A stretch of 64,000 nucleotides of DNA from contig CM065815.1 of NCBI GenBank assembly GCA_033398695.1, forward strand, positions 10,782,501-10,846,500. The letters are read 5' to 3'. Of the stretch, positions 22,984 through 32,664 are shown in pieces (position 1 is the stretch's first letter; each line of letters opens with the position of its first letter). Source of the stretch: Orobanche coerulescens (Eukaryota; Streptophyta; Magnoliopsida; Lamiales; Orobanchaceae). The notes beneath the pieces were generated by a model. That model was given only the letters and a program-made list of their open reading frames with translations. It was not told where the DNA came from and did no database searches. The position numbers were made by a program, and so were the translations under genes.

Positions 22984-25004
22984 TGTAATATCCGTAATTT
23001 TCCCATTTTTAGCAGTTTCCATTTTGGTGTATGTCTATTTTTATCGACTCGCTTGTAACCGTTTCGACATTTCAAATCTATTTTGTTCTTGGAGTTTTTC
23101 CATTGGGATGAGTTTTGATGATGTTTTCACGTAATTTCGTTTTATGACATGTTTTGCCGTATGAACGTTCGATTCTTGTAAAACTCGTTCGTTTTCGTTA
23201 TTTCTGGGTTTGTACAAGTTCGTATGGTTGAGTTGGTCTTGTGGAGACTTTCGGTTCGTAAATCCGACGTCGTTTCGTGATTTTCGGGCCCTTGGGCCAT
23301 TTTTGTAATTTCCTAATAGTTTAGGGAATCTCGTTTTCGTTGTCGCATTACGGACCCTTCGGTGGTCGGAATTGTATTTTTCTTTCAGCACTTAGCTCCG
23401 TCGTCTTGTAGGCTTCGTATTCATGTTCCTGGATTCTGGTCTCGTCGTGTGTATCGTGTATCGTACCCTCGACGACTTCTTCGATATGACATCAGCATCT
23501 TGAATCTTTGTGTAGGTAGCGCACGCTACCCCTGTTGCCTTGCGTGCGCTACCGAAGAACAGTTAGCGTACGCTAACCCTTATTGTTAGCGTACGCTAAC
23601 GAAAGTGGCAGTAGCCACTGGACTATCGCGGCCCCGTTAGCGCACGCTACATATGGCAGTTAGCGTGCGCTAACTTCACAATTATATAAGCCAGTAGCGA
23701 TTTTGAGCAGCGATTTCATTCTTTTCCCTTCGTTTCTTGACGTGCGACCTCGGGCGATTTCCATCGATTCGATCGGCGTTCTATTCACATTCCATCACCG
23801 TAGAGTTGTGCTAACATATTATCATCAGTATAATCGTCATCCATCATCCGAAATCAAGGTAATTTAAATCTAGAACCCTAACTCGTCAAATTTGGGGGTT
23901 TTCCGGTTTTACTAATTGGAACCGAATTATTCCGGTATGTTAGGATATTCTTCACCGATTGTGATTGTTGAATGATTCCAAATCCAATTTCCTTGATTTT
24001 AATCGCGAATTATCGATACGGGAGATTTTGCGTAAACCAGCGCCCGTATCAATTGATCGTCTATTGTCGTTATTAGTAATCGGGGTTTTGGGAGTATTCC
24101 TTTCGACATCGATGTCCGTTGGGACCGAGTTATGCTAATTCTTCGTTTAGGAACCGTCGTTGTCCATTCGGATCATCCGTAGTCACTTTTCACTTCCGAT
24201 CCTTGAAGATGTCACAAAGGCAAGTACTTTACATTTGTTTACATGTTCTAGTATTTGAATTATGGTGTATCGTGGTTGTTGTGGATGGTTATGTGTATGT
24301 TCACCTAGGGACGGTCCGACGGGGCCTCTAGGGATACGTATTGCCGTGAGTGTGCGTATCGTGAGCGTGGTTAGCCACCTGGGGATGTCAGACGGGACTC
24401 TGCGGGTACGGTGGCCGTGAGTCTCGTGCCAACGGTTAACTTTGAATTATGATTTGTTGGAGATAATGTGTTAGTGTTAGTACATCAAAAATATTCCTTA
24501 ATATAAAATGTTTTCTAAAATGATTTTGGCGCATGTATTCATCCGATTAGAATGTAGTTCAAATGGATTGTACTTGCACTAGCGATTGTCGCTAACCCCT
24601 TAAATGGGGAAATACTTTTGTATTTCGGTATTGATCGTGGGGACAAAGCGAGCACTCGGGCCGTATGAGGATGATGGGCAAGCATGATATTGTCCAGTAT
24701 TTGACTTTTCGATGTTATGTCTGTCGGTTGCTATTGATGTCTGATTTTGGGATTTATGTATTATAAAATTGGTTTAAGTACTCGAGTACTTCCTGTTTGA
24801 AATTGTTAATGTTGTGTTCCCGTTTTGGGAAATGGATTTGATGTCAAATTTTAATTGTCGGTTTGTAGTCTTTTATTTGAATTGTCGTTTTATTAATGAT
24901 AGTTAGTCGTTGTCGAATGTCTTGTGGGTATGTTAGCCTGGTGGATTCCACAGTGTGGGGTCCACGGCGCTGTAATATGCCCTGAACGTCTTGGGGGTGT
25001 TACA
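22984..25004 (+). repeat. 3' LTR, gypsy type A
   Basis: TGTAATATCCG...GGGGGTGTTACA, 2021 bp, partner of 16113-18140. Landmarks: palindromes 23515-23674, TATATAA about 23683-23689, AG|GCAAGTA at 24218, double hairpin 24571-24615. The AG before GTATTGATCG that exists in the 5' copy (17763-17764) is missing here. Confidence 0.92.
23515..23674. repeat. palindrome array, GTTAGCGTACGCTAAC type, 3' LTR type A
   Basis: Two perfect 16-bp palindromes (GTTAGCGTACGCTAAC at 23562-23577 and 23585-23600) and three near-perfect relatives (about 23515, 23636, 23659) end eight bases before the TATA box. Confidence 0.88.
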
Positions 25005-25009
25005 ATGAT

Positions 25010-25573
25010 CGCATTGGGCACCCAGAAACTTCTATGTTACGTAGAATTATTGAAAATACTCATGGACATCCATTAAAGGGCACAAAAATGCTAATGTCCA
25101 AAGATTATTTCTGTGAATCATGTTCACGTGCAAAACTTATTACTAAACCTTCTATGGAAAAGGTTGGTTATGAATCACCATCATTTTTACAACGCATTCA
25201 TGGTGATATTTGTGGACCAATACATCCAGTAAGTGGACCATTCCGATATTTTATGGTCTTAATAGATGCATCATCCAGATGGTCCCACATATATTTATTA
25301 TCTACCAGAAATATTGTTTTTGCACGACTCTTGTCCCAAATTATTAAATTCCAAGCACATTTTCCTGAATATCCTATCAAAAATATAAGAATGGACAATG
25401 CCGGAGAATTCACATCAAAAAGTTTCCATGAATATTGTGCAACACTAGGAATAAATGTTGAGCACCCAGTAGCACATGTTCACACCCATAATGGATTGGC
25501 TGAATCCTTGATCAAACGAGTTCAAATTATTGCTCGTACATTATTAATGAGATCAAAGCTCACTAGTGCAGTG
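25010..25573 (+). pseudogene. copia integrase core
   Basis: After the gypsy insertion the frame resumes with the GHP zinc motif and CESCSRAKL (end of the HHCC domain), then the DD35E core: GDICGPIHP (first Asp), RMDNAGEF (second Asp) and GLAESLIKR (Glu). A TGA at 25574-25576 stands where the family has Trp (TGG). The integrase would insert copia cDNA. Frames on both sides of the gypsy insertion agree, which shows the copia was inserted first. Confidence 0.88.
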
Positions 25574-25576
25574 TGA

Positions 25577-26479
25577 GATCATGCAGTATTACATGCATCA
25601 GCACTCATCAGATTACGCCCCACTGCTTATCATATGCACTCCCCAATGCAATTAACTCTAGGCTTTGAGCCGAATATTTTGCACTTACGCACATTCGGAT
25701 GTGCTGTTCATGTGCCAATTCCACCTCCTCAAAGGACAAAAATGGATCCTCAACGACGGCTTGCCATATACGCTGGATTTGATTCCCCATCAATAATTAG
25801 GTACTTAGAACCAACAACGGGTGATTTATTTATCGCTCGGTTTGCCGATTGTCATTTTGATGAGACGGTGTTTCCATCAATTGGCAGGGATAAGACTGTT
25901 TTTAACAAAGATGAACAAAATCCAGTTGAGGATATCTCCTGGAATGTACAAAGATTATCCCACCTAGATCCACGTACTACAGAATGTGAAAATGAGGTGA
26001 AGAGAATCATCCATTTACAAAATATTCCCAATAGACTTCCTGATGCATTTAATGATGCAAGTAAGGTAACAAAGTCTTACATTCCAGCTATGAATGCTCC
26101 AGCCAGGATCGTTGTTCCTAATGAACACACAAAAATAGATGATGATGCCCCACGACAAAAGTGTGGTAGACCTGTTGGTTCGAAGGACACTGTTCCTAGA
26201 AAAAGAAAGGGGAGAAGTACTAGGATCACAAACCAAGATCATCCTAATGAGCATACTGCAGATGAATCTGTAGAGCGTAATACGGCAAATAATGAAGGGA
26301 TCATGGATTATGAAAACACCGAGAATGCCATAAATCATTACAATGAGATATGGGATCGGAAAAACATGACAATCGATAATTTATTTACTTTCTCGGTTGC
26401 ACAAGAAATTATGAACGATGATTACGATAATGAACCACATTCAATAATTGAATGTCGTCAAAGGTCGAATTGGCCTAAA
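25577..26479 (+). pseudogene. copia integrase C-terminal part and linker to reverse transcriptase
   Basis: The block HSPMQLTLGFEPNILHLRTFG and the AIYAGFDSPSIIRYLEPTTGDLF block are the usual copia integrase C-terminal region. A charged, poorly conserved linker (KKRKGRSTRITNQ and onward) leads to the reverse transcriptase. A second TGA replaces a family Trp codon at 26480-26482. Confidence 0.82.
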
Positions 26480-26482
26480 TGA

Positions 26483-27660
26483 GAGGAAGCAATAGAATCT
26501 GAATTATCTTCCCTAAAAAAACGGATGGTATTTGGGCAAATTACTCGAACACCAAATAATATAAAACCAATTGGTTACAAATGGGTGTTTATTCGAAAAA
26601 AAAATGAGAAAAATGAGATTTCGAGATATAAAACCCGACTCGTAGCCCAAGGATTCTCCCAATGGCCTGGGATTGGCTATGACGAAACGTATTCACCAGT
26701 GATGGACATAATCACTTTCCGTTTTCTTATTAGTATGGCTGTCCATGAGTGTTTGGACATGCGACTAATGGATGTAGTTATGGCATATATATGGTTCATT
26801 AGATTCTGATATCTATATGAAATTCCTGATGGATATAAAATGCCAAAATCTGCTACTCCTCGTGAGCTATACTCGATCAAACTACACAAATCATTGTATG
26901 GATTAAAGCAATCCGGCCGCATGTGGTATCATAGATTGAATGAATACCTTTCTAGGGAAGGTTATAAAAATGATCTTAAATGCCCATGTATTTTTATTAA
27001 AAGATCCAATACTGAATTTGCTATAATTGCAGTCTATATGGATGGCATAAATTTAATCAGAACTCCTAAAGAGTTATCCGATGCTGCTGAATATCTGAAG
27101 AAAGAATTTGTGGTTAAAGACCTTGGAATTACAAAACTCTGTCCTGGTCTTGAGCTCGAGCATAAAGATAATGAAATACTTGTCCACCAATCTGCTTATA
27201 CCAAGAGATTGCTCAAACGATTTAATCTGGACAAGGCTCATCCTCTGAGTACTCCTATGGTCGTATGGAATTTAGATCCTAATAAAGATCGTTTCCGACC
27301 TATGGAACCAAATGAGGAAATTTTGGGTCGTGAAGTGCCTTATCTCAATGCTATTGGAGTACTAATGTCTTTAGCACAATGCACTAGACCCGATATTTCT
27401 TTTGCAGTAAATTTACTTGCAAGATATAATTATGAACCAACTCGAAGACACTGGAATGGTATCAAACACATTTTTCGTTATCTCAATGGTACTATTGACC
27501 TGGGTTTATCCTATTCAAAAGAGGCTACTAACTATGGATTAGTTGGTTATGCTGATGCGAGATACAAGTCCGATCCACATAAGGCTCGCTCACATACCAG
27601 TTATTTATTCGGCTATATCATGGAGATCGACCAAACAAACATTAGTAGCTACATCTTCTA
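26483..27660 (+). pseudogene. copia reverse transcriptase, catalytic Asp lost
   Basis: Motifs in order: YKWVFIRKKNE, YKTRLVAQGFSQ, YDETYSPVMDIITFR, a frame-shifted stretch near 26785-26830 (two small deletions), SLYGLKQSGRMWY, then the active site. The family has Y-V-D-D, but this copy reads Y-M-D-G at 27035-27046, so the second catalytic Asp is Gly. The thumb continues through VQYLNA-like blocks (EVPYLNAIGVLMSLA, CTRPDISFAV). It cannot polymerise DNA. Confidence 0.88.
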
Positions 27661-28028
27661 ATCATTCTGAGATAATTGCTCTCTATGAAGCTGGCAGAGA
27701 AAGTGTTTGGCTAAGATCAGTTATAGCTCATATACTAAATGAATGTCGATTGAAGCTTGTGACAGACACTCCCACAATCATTTATGAAGATAATGCAGCA
27801 TGTATAGCACAAGTCAATGGTGGATATATAAAAGGTGATCGGACCAAGCATATTTCACCGAAGTTTTTCTACACGCATGAACTTCAGAAAAATGGAGAAA
27901 TAAATGTTCAACAAAGTCGCTCCTGCCACAATCTTGCTGATATATTTACAAAATCACTGCCGACATCGATATTCGAGAAACTGGTATACGACATAGGCAT
28001 GAGAATAGCTAACAAGAACCAAGATTGA
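27543..28028 (+). pseudogene. copia RNase H
   Basis: GYADARYKSDPHKARSHT starts the domain in the reverse transcriptase frame; a frameshift at about 27625 moves the rest (ISWRSTKQTLVATSSNHSEI, IYEDNAACIAQ, RTKHISPKFFYTHEL, NLADIFTKSLP) into the frame ending at 28028. The order and the D/E residues (SDP, SEI, EDNAA, HNLADI) fit copia RNase H. It would remove the RNA strand during reverse transcription. Confidence 0.85.
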
Positions 28029-28288
28029 TGAATCAATTTGGAAACTCTTTATTTCAGGGGGAGCGAAATCAAATACGTGCGTTGTTCTCTTTTCCTTATG
28101 ACTGGTTTTTATCCCAGTGGGTTTTTCCAGCTTAAGATTTTTAACGAGGCAACTTATGCACAAGGTCTGGATCTGAGAATGTACTGTTTTTTCCTTCTGT
28201 CAGATTTTTCCCCATTGGGTTTTCCGGCTTAAGGTTTTTAACGAGGCATACTCATCCAGCTTGCTATAGTGCTACGTCCAAGGGGAAG
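28029..28288 (+). other. copia 3' untranslated region with repeated motif and polypurine tract
   Basis: The motif ATCCCAGTGGGTTTTTCCAG...TTTTTAACGAGGC recurs (about 28111-28152 and 28210-28246), a repeat pair common before copia polypurine tracts. AAGGGGAAG at 28280-28288 directly precedes the LTR. Confidence 0.7.
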
Positions 28289-28559
28289 TGTTATAATATC
28301 ATTTTGGACTTTAGCATTAATTGTTATCACAAGACAAATAGTAGCAAATCTTGTGATGTAATAGTAACGAGACTTGTGATTGTAATAGTGTCGTATTTGT
28401 TACTATAAATATGTGGTTATGGAAATGAAGAAATAACACATAAAAAGAAGAGTAATAAAACTTCATCTCATTTCCTCCCTACTTGTCCCCTTGTTATTTT
28501 TCTATTTTATGCTATTATTATCTTCAATAGTAGTCTTGCTTAATATTAGTTTTATAACA
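28289..28559 (+). repeat. 3' LTR of the split copia (271 bp)
   Basis: It begins TGTTATAA and ends TTATAACA, a perfect 8-bp terminal inverted repeat. TATA box ACTATAAATATG lies near 28400. The short length suits small-LTR copia lineages such as Ivana/Oryco, but I cannot confirm that. Confidence 0.88.
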
Positions 28560-28706
28560 TGGGAGAAATTTTCAATCTACTTGTGGTGTAGAGCGTCAAA
28601 ATTTTACTAGAAAAATCGTGTAGGATAAAACCTGAGCCCTCCTGTATCGATCATTCTTATCAGTATTCATGTACCGTCTCATCAAAATTTCATGGGATAA
28701 AAAATA

Positions 28707-28956
28707 CTCCTTCCATCCCGCTAAAAAATTTACATTTCTATCAACAAGTAGTCCCGTTAGTAAGTTTACATATGTTACTTTTTACAATCAAATCAAACAA
28801 TTATTTTTTATTTTTTAATCTCCAACACACATTCATCATCAGTATTTTTTATTTTTTAATATCCATCACACATTTACCATCATTATTTATACCAATTATT
28901 ACCTAAAATACACTAAATATACACACTCTGTCAATCTTTGACTAGGACAGAGGGAG
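28707..28956. mobile_element. Stowaway-like MITE (Tc1/mariner)
   Basis: Ends CTCCTTCCATCCC and GGACAGAGGGAG form the Stowaway-type inverted repeat. TA lies on both sides (28705-28706, 28957-28958). It is 250 bp, AT-rich and has no coding capacity. Confidence 0.8.
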
Positions 28957-29089
28957 TATATGATCATAAGAGTATAAATCTCTCTGCATGTAGATCACTC
29001 TTATATGAATATTCGCAAAATTTCTTGACACAAAACTTAGTGATTAATATGAATTTCTTCATATATATATATATATATATTGTAAGAGT

Positions 29090-29600
29090 ATCCATATGCT
29101 GACTCATTAAAACCTTGGCAAGAAAACCATGTGGAAAAATCTTGATCGGAGGAAAAAAGTATAACTACTCATTCCGACTAATCTTAAGGAATAGTATGAT
29201 ATTTGTAGATGTCTTCATTATGCCATGAATATGTCCGCTTAACCTTATTATGAAAAAATCAATGGGAAAATTTTAATGAGTAGAAAATATTACATTATTT
29301 GTGCTAATATGCTATTCAAATTGTCTCGTTAAAAACCTTATTAGGAAATCCAGTGGGATAAAACCTTAGTCAATGGAAAAATAATACAAATAAATATGCC
29401 TCTGACATTTCAAAATACTTCGTGATTAGTATCATATTTAATGTATTTTATAATCTCGAACTTAAATTATTATAATATTGCAGTACATGCTGAATCTCTT
29501 TTAAAGATTCATATCAATTGCGATTAAGGAATTAAGTTATTTATTAGAAACCTTGTCCGGAAAAATCCTTAGGATAAAAACTTCAATCAAACAAAAGACC
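29090..29600 (-). repeat. decayed copies of a copia 3'-region motif
   Basis: Three degenerate copies of CTCGTTAAAAACCTT...GGAAAA.CC...GTGGGATAAAA occur near 29101, 29323 and 29546, about 220 bases apart. They are the reverse complement of the repeat before the polypurine tract of the split copia (28111-28246), so this is probably the eroded 3' end of a related copia in the opposite orientation. Confidence 0.55.
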
Positions 29601-30392
29601 AAAGTATATAATTTTCATTCGCAACACTTTGCTTGGACGGTGGCAAGTGAGAAAACGGCAACTCGCCGTCGTTATCGGTGAAGGAGATGAGGGTTTTTGC
29701 CTGGTCGGTTAACAATTGATTGATAATTGTTTTGTGGATTTAATTGGAAGTAGAGGTCGATTGTGGCGGTGGTGGTAGATTGTTGTTGCGATCGATATTG
29801 GTAGGAGAGTGAGAGACTTTAATCTTATGTTATTTGTTAGTATTTTTATTATAGATGGGTCGATATCGAAAGTTTAAATTTAATATTGATATTGAAATAG
29901 GTACCAAAAAAATATCTATATTTATTATCTACGAAACAAAAATTTGATACAAATCATTCATTATCCTAAGATATCTCGTTATAACCCAAACATATCTATC
30001 AAATCAGCCCATAATGTGATTAAGAAATAAAATTCATTGTAATAATATTTCAAATATTATGTTTTATGCAGTACAATATATAATATAATATAATGTAATA
30101 TAATATTATATATAATAATAATATATTTTATAATTCAAATGAGTACATGAGTCGATTAATCAGGTCGGGTAATCGGGTAATATCCTATACCTATATCCTA
30201 CTCGTACCGATAATAAATTTTGAGATTCGACCGATACTTTATTTTATTATAAGTTTATCCGACAAATAAAGGGAACAAATAAAATGAACTCCCTATTTGC
30301 TCTCTTTTTCATTCCTATTTTCTTAGGAACTGATTAAAATTGAGGTACATCTTTTTCACTCTTTTCCTTTTACATTTTTTCAGAAAACATTA
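29601..30392. other. intergenic, no recognised feature
   Basis: AT-rich, with TA-rich runs near 30065-30130 and a G/T-rich patch near 29640-29830. I see no coding region or clear element ends. Confidence 0.4.
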
Positions 30393-30401
30393 AAAATTAA
30401 A

Positions 30402-30652
30402 GAATAAATTACACCATTCGTCCTTGTGGTTTGCATTGACTGCAACCGGTGGTCGTTTGACCAAAAAAACTGCACCACTAGTCCTTAAATGTCAAACGTT
30501 ATGCACCGTTTGTCCCTCCATCCAACTGGCCCCACTAACTCCCACTAACAATCGTTAACTCACTTAACCCATGAGGGCATATCCATCATTTCCCAACCTC
30601 CCCCTTTCCGCCCAGATTTCTTCCCCATCTTTCTACCCCGTCACCCACCCAC
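30402..30652 (+). repeat. left terminal inverted repeat of the MULE
   Basis: Starts GAATAAATTACACCATTCG and ends within CACCCACCCAC. It matches the right end (47838-48088) in reverse complement with only a few substitutions, so the element inserted fairly recently or the ends are under constraint. Confidence 0.93.
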
Positions 30653-30681
30653 CAAACATCTCTCAAAGTAGCTTCAACAAA

Positions 30682-31103
30682 ATGGCTAGATGTCCTCGTT
30701 GTCAATCAGTTGCAGTTATCAAAACATCATGGACTAATCGAAACCCAGGTCGAAGGTTTTATGGTTGTCCCCAAATAGTATGTGTTTATGGTTTTACTAT
30801 GTATTTTTTTTTTTGAACGAATGGTTTTACTATGTAATTCCACAAAATATTGTGATAATCTTGGAATCAAGTAAGTAGTTGTTGTTTTATTTTGTTTTAC
30901 AGGATTGTAACAGGTTTGTTGATTGGTTAGACCCCAAAATGTGTCAACGTTCTGTGGCAATTATACCTGGGTTATTAAGGTCCCTGAACAACCATCAAGC
31001 AATGCTACAAGATCTTGAGCAAGAAAGATCAAGATTGAAGAAGTATCTTATTGTTTCATGGGTTTTGTTTTTTGTGTCTGTTATGTACAACATATTGACT
31101 TAG
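30682..31103 (+). CDS. small GRF-zinc-finger protein with C-terminal membrane segment, carried by the MULE
   Basis: Two exons: 30682-30777 and 30903-31103, with a GT-AG intron (GTATGT...TTTACAG) at a codon boundary, encode 98 residues. The N-terminus is a GRF-type zinc finger: CPRC, then NPGRRFYGCP, and the last Cys after the splice in DCNRFVDWLDP. A short coiled stretch (LEQERSRLKK) and a hydrophobic segment (residues about 78-97) follow, so a tail-anchored protein is plausible. GRF fingers bind single-stranded nucleic acid in other proteins. The start lies 30 bases inside the inverted repeat, so the repeat probably supplies the promoter. It converges with the transposase gene. No damage is visible. 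Its role in transposition is unknown. Confidence 0.78.
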
Positions 31104-31122
31104 TTAAATGTTAAAAGTCAGT

Positions 31123-31187
31123 ATGTATTTTGGGGGTTTAATGTTAGATGTATTTTGGGGGTTTAATGTTAGATGTATTTTGGGACC
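31123..31187 (+). repeat. 25-bp tandem repeat, about 2.5 copies
   Basis: Unit TGTATTTTGGGGGTTTAATG plus TTAGA, repeated just after the GRF gene, probably within its 3' untranslated region. Confidence 0.8.
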
Positions 31188-31293
31188 AAAATGTTTGTTT
31201 TTTGTAATGAAAGCAAATTTTGCACTCAGAATCAGCTCAATAATAATGTTTTCTGTTTGACTATCTGCTGTGAAGTATGTCTTGTGTTTGCTT

Positions 31294-31962
31294 TAGGGGT
31301 GGGCACAAAAATTCAAAATCCCGATCCCGTCCCGGTCCCGTCCCAAAATTACCAGGGATGGGACGGGATCCAAAATTAAAAACACTAGGCCCGTCCCGTC
31401 CCGTCCCATTAGAGTAACTACGGGACGGGACACGGGACAAAAAATATGAGGCCCGTAAGGCCCGTCCCGTCCCGCTAAGTTTTTAACTCTTTTAAAACTA
31501 TATATTTTTATTATTTGTAACCCTTTTTAATTAATTTTTAATAATAAACTATTTTTATTTTTTACTATCTATATTTTATAATTATACACAAACCTAATCA
31601 ACCAATATAAAGTTATTAACTAATATTTTTTCAAAAAAAAAAATGGATATGTTCTATTCAATGTTAATAATTGTTATTTTAAAAGTTTAATTTAGGCTAT
31701 TAAATTAGTTTGTTGGATATTTTTCCCGAATTTAGATGTATAAAATTATAGATTTTCTTACTTTTTTCTAATTTATATTTTGAACTTTTTATGCGGGACT
31801 AAACCCGTCCGTCTGTTAACCCCGTCCCGACCGGGATAAGGCCCGCGCGGGATGAAATTTTGAAATCACCAATCTCGTCCCGTCCCGTCCCGCTTGTTAT
31901 AACACGGGACGGGACGTGGGATGACCCCAGGCCCGTCCCATCCCGTCCCATGCCCACCCGTA
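31294..31962. mobile_element. hAT-type MITE inside the MULE
   Basis: Ends TAGGGGTGGGCA and TGCCCACCCGTA, flanked by the 8-bp duplication GTTTGCTT (31286-31293, 31963-31970). Both outer thirds are packed with CCCGTCCCGTCCC-type words in opposite orientation (31320-31480 and 31800-31950) around an AT-rich centre, so a long imperfect hairpin can form. No transposase. Confidence 0.85.
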
Positions 31963-32019
31963 GTTTGCTTTGTTTTGCCATTTTCATTTCTGGAGGAAAA
32001 AGGCTTTAGTTAAGGTAAT

Positions 32020-32664
32020 AGAAGATCTGGTTTATCATGTTCTGATGCAAGATGTTATGGGGGAAAGAGATATCAAGAAGTGCTAGACCAATATATTCTT
32101 CAGATATTAAGATGTTCTGATATCAAGATGTTCTGATGCAAGATGATCTGGTTTACCATTTATGTCTGGTTTACCACTTCATATTAGGATGTCTGGACCA
32201 ATATATTCTTCATGTCTGGACCAAGATGTCTGGTTTACCATTTATGTCTGGTTTACCACTTCCTAATAGAAAATCTGGTTTACCATTTATGTCATCTGCT
32301 GTGAAGTATGTCGGTTGAAATAAAGTGTCTTCAGAATTACATAAATGTAATGTAGAGTCATTTAGAAGTGTTTATGTCTTGGTTTATTTTGGTTAGTGAC
32401 CAAACTAATATAGTCAAAGAAATTAAAGTCAAAAGGAAACAACCTACCATTAATCAATCAAGTTTGCCATAAACATCCAAAACAACTCAACCGATATTGT
32501 GCATAAGTTACTGAATTAGACCTAAAAACATACAAAATAACTTAACAGACATTGAGTTTACTGAATTATACTTAAAAACACACAAATTTCAACCTAACAC
32601 AATCTCTTTCTTTCTTGGTGCTTTCTTCTTTTTTACACTATCTTCTGTTGCCACAGCTTTCTCT
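32020..32664. repeat. degenerate minisatellite (TCTGGTTTACCA units) and flanking non-coding DNA
   Basis: GTCTGGTTTACCATTTAT and GTCTGGTTTACCACTTC alternate about six times between 32024 and 32295, mixed with GATGTCTGGACCAATATATTC. A 19-bp direct repeat (ATCTGCTGTGAAGTATGTC) occurs at 31263-31281 and 32294-32312. From 32313 to the transposase stop I see nothing else. Confidence 0.65.

Larger units (their letters stand above)
16113..25004 (+). mobile_element. complete Ty3/gypsy chromovirus (Tekay/Del-like), type A
   Basis: Two LTRs of 2028 and 2021 bp, a target duplication (ATGAT), primer-binding site, gag, protease, reverse transcriptase, RNase H, integrase, a C-terminal chromodomain-like segment and a polypurine tract are present in the standard order. 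The chromodomain points to the Tekay/Del lineage. All enzymes are broken by short indels, so it is not autonomous. It lies inside the copia element. Confidence 0.92.
16062..28559 (+). mobile_element. Ty1/copia retrotransposon, 3' half, split by a gypsy element
   Basis: The copia frame enters at 16062 in the GAG-pre-integrase domain and is split at 16112 by a complete gypsy element flanked by the 5-bp duplication ATGAT (16108-16112 and 25005-25009). It resumes at 25010 through integrase, reverse transcriptase and RNase H to a polypurine tract (AAGGGGAAG) and a 271-bp 3' LTR. The 5' half was separated by another LTR element ending at 16061. It is dead: two nonsense codons, several frameshifts and a lost catalytic Asp. 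Confidence 0.88.
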
